Origin: Gammaproteobacteria bacterium
GTDB taxonomy: Bacteria; Pseudomonadota; Gammaproteobacteria; Immundisolibacterales; Immundisolibacteraceae
Assembly (NCBI GenBank): GCA_003645395.1
Contig: QNFC01000002.1
Span: 1-32,086, forward strand
Direction of reading: 5' to 3'
DNA length: 32,086 nucleotides
Shown one piece after another: positions 23,576 to 32,018 of this stretch (the first letter of the stretch is position 1; the number at the start of each line of letters is the position of its first letter). The position numbers and the translations under genes were made by a program. The notes under the pieces were generated by a model that was not told where the DNA came from, ran no database searches, and saw only the letters and a program-made list of their open reading frames with translations.

Positions 23576-24393
23576 TGCCAGAGCTACCCGAGGTAGAGAC
23601 TACTCGCCGCGCGCTGCAACCTGTCTGCGAAGGCCAGAAAATCACCGAAATCGTAATCCGCAACCGCCGTTTACGCTGGCCAATACCGACCGATATCGAT
23701 CTGCACTTTCGCGGCCAGACCATTCAGCGGCTACGTCGACGCAGCAAATATCTGCTATTTGATACTGTAGAGGGCAGCCTGATTTTGCATCTAGGCATGT
23801 CCGGTAGCCTTTGTCACGTACCCCGACAAACACCGCCACGCAAACATGATCACGTCGATATCGTGCTCGACAGCGGTCGCTGCCTACGCCTGCACGACCC
23901 ACGACGGTTTGGCTCATTACTCTGGGCAAAACAGCCCGAAGAACACAAACTACTGGCGCAATTGGGTCCGGAACCGCTCGACTGCAGCACGGATGAGTTG
24001 GCAACGCATCTATATAACCTTGGCAAAAACCGTAAAGTCGCAGTGAAAAATTTCATTATGAATGCGCAAATAGTCGTTGGCGTCGGCAACATCTACGCTA
24101 ACGAAGCGTTGTTTCTAGCAGGGATCCGACCCGCCAGGGCGGCAGGCCGATTAACTCAAAATCAGTGGCAAAAGCTAGCGGGGGCTATTCAAGACCGACT
24201 TCGGCAAGCCATCGTCGCCGGCGGCACGACATTAAGAGACTTTCAACACAGTGACGGCAAGCCCGGTTATTTTGCTCAGGAATTAGCGGTCTATAACCGG
24301 GGTGGAGAATCCTGCCCGGCCTGCGGTAGTGAAATCAAACAGCAACGTCACAACCAACGCAGTAGCTATTACTGCCCAGGCTGTCAGCACTAA
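23575..24393 (+). CDS. mutM: Formamidopyrimidine-DNA glycosylase
   Basis: Removes 8-oxoguanine and formamidopyrimidines and nicks the abasic site. 272 residues: the catalytic N-terminus MPELPEVETTRR (Pro2, Glu3 after processing), 'RRRSKYLLF' (catalytic Lys), 'LHLGMSGSL', 'HDPRRFGSLLW', the H2TH region 'VGVGNIYANEALFLAGI', and a C-terminal zinc finger with CPAC and CPGC pairs at about 247-270. It is the last gene of the ABC cassette by overlap; co-expression is likely but a functional link is not implied. It converges with the diguanylate cyclase, with one base between stops. Confidence 0.98.
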   Translation: MPELPEVETTRRALQPVCEGQKITEIVIRNRRLRWPIPTDIDLHFRGQTIQRLRRRSKYLLFDTVEGSLILHLGMSGSLCHVPRQTPPRKHDHVDIVLDSGRCLRLHDPRRFGSLLWAKQPEEHKLLAQLGPEPLDCSTDELATHLYNLGKNRKVAVKNFIMNAQIVVGVGNIYANEALFLAGIRPARAAGRLTQNQWQKLAGAIQDRLRQAIVAGGTTLRDFQHSDGKPGYFAQELAVYNRGGESCPACGSEIKQQRHNQRSSYYCPGCQH

Positions 24394-24394
24394 T

Positions 24395-25423
24395 TCAGGC
24401 TGCCTGAGCAAGCATAATCTGGTTACGGCCACCATTTTTTGCCGCGTAGAGGGCGTCGTCAGACCGCTGCAACAGCGACTCTGAGCAGTCATCGTCCTGC
24501 AACTGCGCAACCCCGCCGGATAAAGTAACTGTGGCTAACCTTTCGTTATCACTGGCTTTACGTAGCACTATTTTTTCCACCGCCTTACGAATATTTTCGG
24601 CTACCACCTGGGCACCCTGATAATCTGTATTTGGCAGAATCACCGCATATTCCTCACCGCCGATGCGGGCGGCGGTGTCCTGACCGCGGGTCTGCTTCAC
24701 AATGGCTCGTGCTACCGCTTTGATCACCTTGTCTCCAAACAGGTGACCCATGGAATCATTTATTTTTTTAAAGTGGTCGATATCAAGCATCACCAGCGCC
24801 AGCGGCTGCGACGACAATCTTGCTTCCTCTATTTCAGCAGCCAGAAGGTCATCGAACGCACCACGATTTTGTAATCCAGTAAGCGAATCAACTTTGGCAG
24901 CCTTGCGGGTCGTATTAAGCTGCGCCCGCAAATCAGCAATCTGTTCAATGTGAATGGCAAGACTGCTATTCATTATTTCGTTCGACTCTCTCATCGCCCG
25001 AGTATCGGCCACCAGGATGTCAATCACCTTCTGCAGGTCCCCAGGATTCGAACATTGTTCTAGCTTTGGCCCTTCGCGCTCCAGCGAATCCTGGTATTTA
25101 CCGCCCTCAGCTGCCATCTCCTGCACCAGGCTCTGTGTCGCCCCGAGTACCCGGCCAAACTCGTCGTTCGCCTCGGCGACCTCCTCGACGCCAGGCTGAG
25201 CGATATGGGCATCAAATAATTGCTGACTCTGAACAGCAGTAAGTGTTGAGCCATCCTTTACCAGCTCGGCGAAAGCCTGGTTCAAGCCCTCATTCATCGA
25301 CGATACCATCTCGAAACCCAGTGCATAGTTGACGGGATTCGCCGGCAACTCTTTCTGAGTAAGAAACGGGATTGTTAGTCGCAGATACTCACCACATTGC
25401 GGGACAGAATCGGGATAGCGCAT
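24395..25423 (-). CDS. Diguanylate cyclase (GGDEF)
   Basis: Makes cyclic di-GMP from two GTP. 342 residues, no signal peptide or membrane helix. An alpha-helical N-terminal half (1-175), beginning 'MRYPDSVPQCGEYLRL' and containing 'NPVNYALGFEMV', is a recurrent input region of proteobacterial cyclases; its ligand is unknown. The GGDEF domain runs from about 176: 'DSLTGLQNRGAFDDLL', 'MLDIDHFKKINDSMGH', then active site GGEEY (255-259). An RxxD inhibitory site (RGQD, 246-249) lies five residues before it, so product inhibition is expected. AGGA lies upstream of the ATG. In Pseudomonas, rpoH follows ftsX; here this gene and a 325-base spacer occupy that position. Confidence 0.93.
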   Translation of the reverse strand: MRYPDSVPQCGEYLRLTIPFLTQKELPANPVNYALGFEMVSSMNEGLNQAFAELVKDGSTLTAVQSQQLFDAHIAQPGVEEVAEANDEFGRVLGATQSLVQEMAAEGGKYQDSLEREGPKLEQCSNPGDLQKVIDILVADTRAMRESNEIMNSSLAIHIEQIADLRAQLNTTRKAAKVDSLTGLQNRGAFDDLLAAEIEEARLSSQPLALVMLDIDHFKKINDSMGHLFGDKVIKAVARAIVKQTRGQDTAARIGGEEYAVILPNTDYQGAQVVAENIRKAVEKIVLRKASDNERLATVTLSGGVAQLQDDDCSESLLQRSDDALYAAKNGGRNQIMLAQAA

Positions 25424-25748
25424 TGTTTTTATTTCCTACAGTAATATTGAGCATCCCACTTGACGATGCTTTTACAAATAATCTCTCGGTAATCGAAACT
25501 AACTTGCCAGTCACCAAAATCAAAGCTGAAGCACTGTCCCAAAAGTTAGCGGTCAATTCATTAGCTAACAAGATCGGCCAACGGGCGAAAACTTGAAGGT
25601 AGATTTAGAACAAATGTGAATGTTTGAAGGCTTAACACAGACGTGCAGACACCCCTTGCACTCAGAGAGGAAATTCAGAGAATGCGTTAACCGAGTGGGC
25701 CAGTCTGACTGAAGGAAGAAACCTCCTCATATCTTTATAGAGTACAGG
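25424..25748 (-). other. 325-base AT-richer spacer between diguanylate cyclase and ftsX
   Basis: No convincing gene, RNA or terminator was found. Composition is clearly more AT-rich than the neighbouring genes. A minus-strand frame at 25571-25389 encodes 60 residues but starts with TTG, lacks a ribosome binding site and runs into the cyclase gene. A short inverted repeat GTGCA/TGCAC occurs at 25643-25661. The stretch probably holds the cyclase promoter and the 3' end of the ftsYEX transcript. Confidence 0.6.
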
Positions 25749-26663
25749 CTATCCAGGCTCGATATCCCGCAAATGCCTGCTCACCGCCAGCCACGCGCCC
25801 ACCAGCCCCAGCAGCCCACCGATTAGTGGCAACAATAACAGCTCGACCCAACCGATTATCTGTAACGTAAACTGACTTTGATAAAAGCCTGCCAAACGAT
25901 CTGCCGCAGGTGCCAGCAAACCTAACGAGCCATAAACCAGCAGCAGCGCCGACGCCCCTCCGAGCGCTCCCTGCTGAAAACCGGAATAGAGAAACGGCCG
26001 TCGGATAAATGCATTGGTAGCGCCAATCAGCTTGCTGATTTCAATCTCATCGCGACGATTAAAAATTGCCAGACGAATCGTGTTACCAATAATCAGCACC
26101 ACCCCACCACCGAGCAGCAGCGACACCATCAGCGCGAGTTGCCGGCCGACCTGCACAATTCCGTGCAGCCGTTGGACCCAGGCATAATCAAACTCAGCCG
26201 CTTCGACTTCCGGTAGTGCCTTGAACTCTTCCAACCAAACAGCAATCTGCGCAGGGTCAGCCTGGTCCGTTTGCGGCCGCACCCGTAGAAGCGAAGGCAA
26301 CGGGTTAGCATCAAGTAGATCCAACGCACTACCAAATCCTGATTTTTGCCGGAATTCCTCTAATGCAGCCGTGGCAGAGACATAATCCGCCGCCGCAATG
26401 CCTGGCTGTTGCTGCAACTGACCGGCCAACTTCAGCGCCGCTGCATCACTCACCTTAGGTTTCAAAAAAAGAGATATCTCCGCCCCACCCTGCCAGTCTG
26501 CGCTGATCTGGTCAGTCAATTGCAGCACCAGGTAAAGCCCGCTTGGCAGGGTCAAACTCACCGCAATCACCGCCACCGACATCGCCGTACCCCAACGGGT
26601 GCGCCAGAGCTGGCCCAGACTGAAAAAAAACGCCTGAAGGTGGCGAATCGATAACTCCCTCAT
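25749..26663 (-). CDS. ftsX: Cell division protein FtsX
   Basis: Permease-like partner of FtsE that activates periplasmic amidases through EnvC-type partners during septation. 304 residues: cytoplasmic N-terminus, first helix near 25-48 ('WGTAMSVAVIAVSLTLPSGL'), a periplasmic loop with 'LSLFLKPKV'-like strands, and three C-terminal helices including 'LALMVSLLLGGGVVLIIG' and 'WVELLLLPLIGGLLGLVGAWLA'. 'RRDEIEISKLIGATNAFIRRPFLYSG' is diagnostic of FtsX. The ATG overlaps the ftsE stop by four bases (ATGA). Confidence 0.96.
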   Translation of the reverse strand: MRELSIRHLQAFFFSLGQLWRTRWGTAMSVAVIAVSLTLPSGLYLVLQLTDQISADWQGGAEISLFLKPKVSDAAALKLAGQLQQQPGIAAADYVSATAALEEFRQKSGFGSALDLLDANPLPSLLRVRPQTDQADPAQIAVWLEEFKALPEVEAAEFDYAWVQRLHGIVQVGRQLALMVSLLLGGGVVLIIGNTIRLAIFNRRDEIEISKLIGATNAFIRRPFLYSGFQQGALGGASALLLVYGSLGLLAPAADRLAGFYQSQFTLQIIGWVELLLLPLIGGLLGLVGAWLAVSRHLRDIEPG

Positions 26664-27328
26664 ACCTGCTCACCGCCAGCAACCAACTCGCCGTGATCCA
26701 GCACCATCTGCCGATAGCCCAGCTGTTTGATCAATTCCAAATCATGACTGGCGATCAGCACCGCCACTCCGACCCGGTTGAATTCAGCAAACAGGTTCAT
26801 TATTTCAAGTGAGAGCTCGGGATCAAGATTTCCAGTTGGCTCATCGGCCAGCAGCAGGGGCGGTTTGCCCGCCACTGCACGGGCGATGCCAACGCGCTGC
26901 TGCTCGCCGCCAGAAAGAGTTAGCGGGTAAGACCGCTCTTTCCCTAGCAACCCCACCTTATCCAGCGCCGCACGCACGCGGCGGCGCACCTCTGCGTGGT
27001 TAAGACCCGCTACAACTAGCGGCAGGGCAATATTGTCATACACCGTACGATCGTAAAGCAGCTTGTGATCCTGAAAAATCACGCCAATTCGCCGACGCAG
27101 GTAGGGCACTTTGCGCGGCTTTATCCTGGAAATGTTTTCGCCGCCGATCCAGACCTGACCACGGGTGGGCCGCTCTATCGCGGTGATCAGTTTCAACAGA
27201 GTACTTTTACCGGCGCCGGAGTGGCCGGTAAGAAACGCCATCTCCCCGGCTACCAGCCGGAAGTCAACATTTTTCAGCGCGTCACCACCACCAGGATAAC
27301 GCTTGAAAACTTCACTGAAACGAATCAA
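26660..27328 (-). CDS. ftsE: Cell division ATP-binding protein FtsE
   Basis: ATPase of the FtsEX complex at the septum. 222 residues, equal to E. coli: Walker A 'GHSGAGKSTLLKL' (35-47), 'VIFQDHKLLYDRTVYDN', signature LSGGEQQRVG (138-147), Walker B 'LLLADEPTGNLD' (158-169), and 'ASHD'. It begins with TTG at 27328, matching the conserved N-terminus IRF. It lies 62 bases after ftsY and overlaps ftsX by four bases, giving the standard ftsY-ftsE-ftsX operon. Confidence 0.97.
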   Translation of the reverse strand: MIRFSEVFKRYPGGGDALKNVDFRLVAGEMAFLTGHSGAGKSTLLKLITAIERPTRGQVWIGGENISRIKPRKVPYLRRRIGVIFQDHKLLYDRTVYDNIALPLVVAGLNHAEVRRRVRAALDKVGLLGKERSYPLTLSGGEQQRVGIARAVAGKPPLLLADEPTGNLDPELSLEIMNLFAEFNRVGVAVLIASHDLELIKQLGYRQMVLDHGELVAGGEQV

Positions 27329-27390
27329 GACCTTATTTCTCTTATAAAAACTAGGGTTAGGATACGGCGACGACCTGTATTATTAGTCAC

Positions 27391-28326
27391 TTATTTAGTG
27401 AGCAGCGCGTCAACATAGTCAGCACTGGAAAACGGCCGCAAATCTTCAACACCTTCACCCACACCAATAAACTTTATCGGCAACCCGATCTGCGCGGCGA
27501 TAGCGAACACGATGCCGCCCTTGGCTGTGCCATCAAGTTTAGTCACAACCAACCCAGTAACACCGACCGCCTCGCCAAAAGCACGGGCCTGGGAGAGCGC
27601 ATTCTGACCATTCCCCGCATCCACCACTAACAAGACCTCATGCGGCGCTGATTCATCGAATTTGCCAATGACCCGGTTAATTTTTTTCAGTTCGTCCATC
27701 AACCCACCCTGGGTATGCAGCCGCCCAGAAGTATCCGCCAGCACCACGTCAATATTTCGGGATTGAGCCGCTTGCAATGCATCAAAAATAACCGCTGCTG
27801 GGTCGGCCCCCGGCTGCTGTGCGATCACCGGCACGCCAGTGCGCTCACCCCATGCCTGTAACTGTTCCGACGCAGCCGCGCGAAACGTATCGCCCGCGGC
27901 GAGCAGAACACTGTTGCCCTCTTTTAAGAAACGCTGCGACAGTTTGCCAATCGTAGTGGTTTTACCAGCACCGTTAACGCCGACCATTAGAATCACCGCC
28001 GGCGCAGCGTCCGGTAGTTGCAGAGGCACCTCACAGGGTGCAAGCATGGCAGTCATTTTTTCGTGAAGCGCCTTGTAAACTGCCTGACCATCATCAAGTT
28101 GACTACGGCCGAGCCGGTCGTGCAGATCAACAATAATCTGCTGAGTCGCCTCCACCCCCACGTCTGCGGTTAACAGCAATTCCTCCAGATCATCCAGAGT
28201 TTCAAGGTCGACCACCTTCTCACCAAAAACCAGATCGGCAAGGCCATCGGTGAAGCGCGTACGTGTTTTAGCCAACCCCTGTTTCAGGCGACCAAATAAT
28301 CCTCGAGAAGTCGATTTTTCACTCAT
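27391..28326 (-). CDS. ftsY: Signal recognition particle receptor FtsY
   Basis: SRP receptor GTPase that targets membrane proteins to the Sec translocon. 311 residues, a short version without the long acidic A domain of E. coli: a basic amphipathic start ('RGLFGRLKQGLAKTRTRF') probably binds lipid, followed by the N domain and G domain. GTPase motifs: G1 'GVNGAGKTTTIGKL' (116-129), 'DTFRAAASEQL', DTSGR (198-202), TKLD (262-265) with 'GTAKGG', and 'GVGEGVEDLRPF' near the C-terminus. It heads the ftsYEX operon and diverges from the M16 peptidase gene. Confidence 0.97.
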   Translation of the reverse strand: MSEKSTSRGLFGRLKQGLAKTRTRFTDGLADLVFGEKVVDLETLDDLEELLLTADVGVEATQQIIVDLHDRLGRSQLDDGQAVYKALHEKMTAMLAPCEVPLQLPDAAPAVILMVGVNGAGKTTTIGKLSQRFLKEGNSVLLAAGDTFRAAASEQLQAWGERTGVPVIAQQPGADPAAVIFDALQAAQSRNIDVVLADTSGRLHTQGGLMDELKKINRVIGKFDESAPHEVLLVVDAGNGQNALSQARAFGEAVGVTGLVVTKLDGTAKGGIVFAIAAQIGLPIKFIGVGEGVEDLRPFSSADYVDALLTK

Positions 28327-28516
28327 GGGAAACTAGTAACCTTTTTACGGTGTCGATATACGGGCTAGAGGCCGGCGTTATCCCCGCCAAAGCTTTATAT
28401 ATTAAATCAGTTTAAAGCCGGCTTATAGAAAGACGCTGCAAAGATGGACAGACCATGCTCTAGCGTTTAATTTCGCCACCCACTTTTGTTTACTACCTAA
28501 TTGCTGAGAACCCTTA
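28327..28516. promoter_or_regulatory. Divergent intergenic region between ftsY and the M16 gene
   Basis: The 190 bases must hold promoters for both the ftsYEX and M16-M16-rsmD units. An AT-rich core TTTATATATTAAAT lies at about 28393-28406 and offers -10-like hexamers on both strands, but no well-spaced -35 partner is obvious, so I do not assign a start site. Two GCCGGC palindromes flank the core. Confidence 0.4.
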
Positions 28517-29926
28517 ATGATCAGACCCTTTACGTTAGTTTCGCTAGCACTAACTTTAACCCTGCTGACCCCCCATTTAGTCGCGGGCAGCGCCCAGCCA
28601 GTGACCGAATTTTCTCTCAAGAACGGTCTTAAAGTCCTGATTCGCGAAGATCATCGTGCGCCGGTGGTGGTTTCACAGGTTTGGTACAAAGTTGGCAGCA
28701 GTTACGAATATGGCGGCGTTACCGGCGTATCCCACGCCCTTGAGCACATGATGTTCCAGGGGACCAAAAAATACGGGCCGGGCAAATTCTCCGAAATCAT
28801 TGCCGCCCAGGGTGGCCGCGAAAACGCCTTCACCGGCATCGACTACACCGCCTATTTCCAAACCCTCGCCAGTGATCGGCTGGAAATTTCCCTTGAACTG
28901 GAGGCAGACCGGATGATGAATCTGCAAATTCAGGACGAGAAATTTGCCAAAGAAATTAACGTGGTGATGGAAGAGCGTCGGATGCGCACCGAAGACCGGC
29001 CCACCGCGCAACTTTACGAACGCTTTAACGCCAGTGCCTGGGTGAACCACCCTTACCATAACCCCATCATTGGCTGGATGAGCGACCTGCAATCCATGAC
29101 TACCGCCGATCTTGCCGACTGGTACCAACGCTGGTACATGCCCAATAACGCGACGCTAATCATTGTTGGTGACGTAGATAGCAAACAGGTTAAAAAATTG
29201 GTGGAAAAATATTTTGGCCCATTAAAAAAGGGTGTTTTACAACCACCAAAAATACAGAAAGAAGTCGCCCAGGCCGGCGAACGACGGATTACCGTTAAGC
29301 TACCCGCCCAGCTGCCTCACCTGATCATGGGCTACCACGTACCAAATATGGGAAACACTGCTGCCAACCTCGACAATAATGCAGCTGCAACCGCAGACGA
29401 CGCCTACGCGCTGGACGTGCTTGCTGCGATTCTTGACGGCGGCAACAGCGCACGGTTTGCCCGTGAACTGCAACGAGGCCAGGCAATTGCCGCCAGCGCC
29501 AGCGCCTCCTACCGCGGAGCAATGCGTGCGCCGGGCCTGTTCACCCTTGATGGCACCCCCGCTCAGGGGCACACCATCGCGGAGCTTGAAACCGCACTGC
29601 GAGCACAGGTTCTACGGCTAATCAACGAGCCGGTAAGCGCTGAAGAGCTGCGCCGAGTAAAGACCCAGGTGGTGGCTGACAATGTCTACACTCGTGATTC
29701 GGTGTTTTACCAGGCCATGGAGCTGGGCATGCTGGAGACGGTAGGACTAGAGTGGCAACTACTCGACGAATACGTCGGCCGCATTGAGGCGGTAACCGCC
29801 GAACAGATACAGCAAGTGGCCGAGCGTTACCTGCAGCCTGACCAACTAACCGTGGCGATTCTCGACCCGCAACCGATGGACGAAAATAAACCACATCGCG
29901 CGCCCCCACCAGGACTACGGCATTGA
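28517..29926 (+). CDS. M16 family zinc peptidase, catalytic subunit
   Basis: Periplasmic insulinase-type metallopeptidase. 469 residues with a signal peptide (about 1-26, 'LVSLALTLTLLTPHLVAGSA'). The inverted zinc motif HALEH is at 73-77 in 'GVSHALEHMMFQGT', with the third ligand in the downstream 'ELEADRM' region. The C-terminal half includes 'LPHLIMGYHVPNMG' and 'LDVLAAILDGGNSARF'. It is followed by a second M16 protein lacking the motif, the familiar active/inactive pair, and then rsmD; the same set lies beside ftsY in Pseudomonas as I recall. Substrate unknown. Confidence 0.93.
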   Translation: MIRPFTLVSLALTLTLLTPHLVAGSAQPVTEFSLKNGLKVLIREDHRAPVVVSQVWYKVGSSYEYGGVTGVSHALEHMMFQGTKKYGPGKFSEIIAAQGGRENAFTGIDYTAYFQTLASDRLEISLELEADRMMNLQIQDEKFAKEINVVMEERRMRTEDRPTAQLYERFNASAWVNHPYHNPIIGWMSDLQSMTTADLADWYQRWYMPNNATLIIVGDVDSKQVKKLVEKYFGPLKKGVLQPPKIQKEVAQAGERRITVKLPAQLPHLIMGYHVPNMGNTAANLDNNAAATADDAYALDVLAAILDGGNSARFARELQRGQAIAASASASYRGAMRAPGLFTLDGTPAQGHTIAELETALRAQVLRLINEPVSAEELRRVKTQVVADNVYTRDSVFYQAMELGMLETVGLEWQLLDEYVGRIEAVTAEQIQQVAERYLQPDQLTVAILDPQPMDENKPHRAPPPGLRH

Positions 29927-30024
29927 TTAACCCTGGCGATCAGCACCCCACCGGTTTACAACGCTTTGCGAAATCGCACAGAGTCAAAACCACCCGACAC
30001 ACGCACACCAGAAAGAACCTGATT

Positions 30025-31329
30025 ATGACTATCCCAAAGAAGTTCGCCGCCGCTCTGCTGACGACACTACTACTGCCATCAACCTTGATCGCCGGCCCAG
30101 CAATACAAGACTGGCAAACCAGTGGCGGCAGCAGAGTGCTATTTGTCACCGCACCATCACTACCCATGATCGACCTGCGCCTGGTTTGTGATGCTGGTTC
30201 AGCCAGAGATGGCAACCAGGGTAGCCTGGCATTAATGACCAACAACCTGCTGTTTTCCGGGGCCGGCAAGCTCAACGCCGACGCGATCGCTGCTGGGTTT
30301 GATGACCTCGGCGCACAGGTAGGCAGTTCGGTCGGGAACGACATGGCATCGCTGAGGCTGCGCAGCCTCAGCGATGCTGATCATCTGCAACCGGCGCTAG
30401 CACTGTTCGCTACGGTTGTGGGTGAAGCCGATTACCCAGCAGATGATTTCGAGCGAGAGCGGAAAAACTTGCTCATTGGCCTGCAGCAGGAAAAACAGAA
30501 CCCTGGGGCCCTCGCCCAGCGCGCATTTTACGGCGCCGCTTATGGCGATCACTCTTACGCAACCATGGCCAGCGGCACCCAGCAGAGTGTCGAAGCACTC
30601 ACGCGCAATGACCTGGTTGCGTTCAAACAGAAGTACTACACCAGTGCCAACTGCCTGGTCGTAATGGTCGGGGACCTTGAAAGGAGCCAGGCGGCAGCCA
30701 TCGCCGAGCGAATTACCGCAGGGCTCGCCGCTGGCGACAGGGCCGCCCCATTAGCTGCCGTTGCCAACAACTCCGCTGATTTTCAACAGATCACTCATCC
30801 ATCGCAGCAGACTCACGTTCTCATCGGCCAGCCCGCTGTCAGCCGTGGTGATGCGGACTATTTCCCGCTATTTCTGGGGAATCATGTCCTCGGTGGTAGC
30901 GGTCTGCTGTCGCGCATCAGCAAGGAGATTCGCGAAAAACGCGGCCTCGCGTACAGTGCTTATAGCTACTTTTCGCCCTTGCGTCAGCAAGGCCCCTACG
31001 TTATGGGCCTGCAGACCCGTAACGACCAGGCCGAACAGGCCGCACAACTATTGCGCGAAGAGCTGATTAAATTCCTTAAAGAGGGCCCAAACGAGAAAGA
31101 ACTGCGCGCCGCCAAGGAAAACCTGACCGGCGGCTTCCCCCTGCGCATCGACAGCAACGGCAAAATCATCGGTTACCTCGCGGTAATTGGCTATTACGAC
31201 CTGCCGCTGAACTATCTCGATACCTGGGTCGACCGCATTAATGTCATTACCAGCGAACAGGTTCGCGATGCTTTTGCCAGGCACATCGATCTCGAGCGAC
31301 TGGTAGAGATTCGCGTCGGCGGCAGCTAA
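30025..31329 (+). CDS. M16 family protein, non-catalytic partner
   Basis: 434 residues from ATG 30025, beginning with a clear signal peptide ('MTIPKKFAAALLTTLLLPST', cleavage near AGP), which supports this start over a TTG at 29923 that would precede the signal by 34 residues. The M16 fold is evident ('DAGSARDGNQGSLALMTNNL', 'LGAQVGSSVGNDMASLRL', 'FLGNHVLGGSGLLSRISKEI'). The HxxEH motif is replaced by MTNNL, so it cannot bind zinc in the usual way. The C-terminal 'IREKRGLAYSAYSYF' keeps the Arg-Tyr pair that closes over substrate in M16 partners. It should form a heterodimer with the preceding peptidase. Confidence 0.92.
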   Translation: MTIPKKFAAALLTTLLLPSTLIAGPAIQDWQTSGGSRVLFVTAPSLPMIDLRLVCDAGSARDGNQGSLALMTNNLLFSGAGKLNADAIAAGFDDLGAQVGSSVGNDMASLRLRSLSDADHLQPALALFATVVGEADYPADDFERERKNLLIGLQQEKQNPGALAQRAFYGAAYGDHSYATMASGTQQSVEALTRNDLVAFKQKYYTSANCLVVMVGDLERSQAAAIAERITAGLAAGDRAAPLAAVANNSADFQQITHPSQQTHVLIGQPAVSRGDADYFPLFLGNHVLGGSGLLSRISKEIREKRGLAYSAYSYFSPLRQQGPYVMGLQTRNDQAEQAAQLLREELIKFLKEGPNEKELRAAKENLTGGFPLRIDSNGKIIGYLAVIGYYDLPLNYLDTWVDRINVITSEQVRDAFARHIDLERLVEIRVGGS

Positions 31330-31333
31330 CCGC

Positions 31334-31957
31334 TTGGCTCACAAGCGCGGTACGCTGCGCATCATCGGCGGCCAGTGGCGCGGCCGCCGGCTGCCAATCG
31401 TTGAAACAGAAGGGTTAAGACCCACTCCGGACCGGGTACGTGAAACCCTTTTTAACTGGCTACAACAGGAAATCGTCGGCAGCCATTGCCTCGATCTATT
31501 TGCCGGCACCGGGGCACTCGCTTTTGAAGCACTCTCACGGGGAGCAGAGCAGGTAACCGCGGTGGAGCGCAATCCCCGCGCCTGCAAACAGATGCAGCTG
31601 ACCGCCACTGACCTGGGCACTGACCGATTGACAGTGGTGTGCGCGGACGTGGGGGATTTCCTACGCCAAACGACTAACACTGACTCGGCCGCCGGCCCCA
31701 ATTCGAGCCCTGATTTTTGGCAAATTGTTTTTGTTGACCCACCCTACAGTCTCGGGTACCCACCGCCCCAATGGCCCCAGCTTAATCGACATCCCCGGCT
31801 CGCGGCCGATGCACTGGTCTACCTTGAAAGCCATGCCGATTATCGTGATACCGTGCTGAATAACACTGCAGCTAACTGGGTCGAGAAACGGAAAAAAGTG
31901 GCCGGAGAGGTCTGTTACCGATTATTACAACGGGACGACTTCGACAACAACCAATGA
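31334..31957 (+). CDS. rsmD: 16S rRNA (guanine-966-N2)-methyltransferase
   Basis: Methylates G966 of 16S rRNA using SAM. 207 residues: 'LRIIGGQWRGRRLP', 'LRPTPDRVRETLFNWL', SAM motif 'CLDLFAGTGALAFEALSRGA', 'VTAVERN', and catalytic DPPY in 'IVFVDPPYSLGYPP'. The start is TTG at 31334, four bases after the M16 stop; no ATG is available nearby. It lies upstream of coaD. Confidence 0.95.
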   Translation: MAHKRGTLRIIGGQWRGRRLPIVETEGLRPTPDRVRETLFNWLQQEIVGSHCLDLFAGTGALAFEALSRGAEQVTAVERNPRACKQMQLTATDLGTDRLTVVCADVGDFLRQTTNTDSAAGPNSSPDFWQIVFVDPPYSLGYPPPQWPQLNRHPRLAADALVYLESHADYRDTVLNNTAANWVEKRKKVAGEVCYRLLQRDDFDNNQ

Positions 31958-32018
31958 CAAAGGGCGACCACATCCGCACAATGGCCCAGTCCGTCACCCA
32001 AATATTTGAGGAAGGAAA

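Noticed and set aside
25389..25571. Minus-strand 60-codon frame upstream of the diguanylate cyclase
   Set aside because: TTG start, no Shine-Dalgarno sequence, overlaps the cyclase start by 35 bases and matches no family I know.
28673..29128. Minus-strand frame of 151 codons opposite the M16 peptidase
   Set aside because: Entirely within the catalytic region of a conserved gene on the other strand and without motifs.
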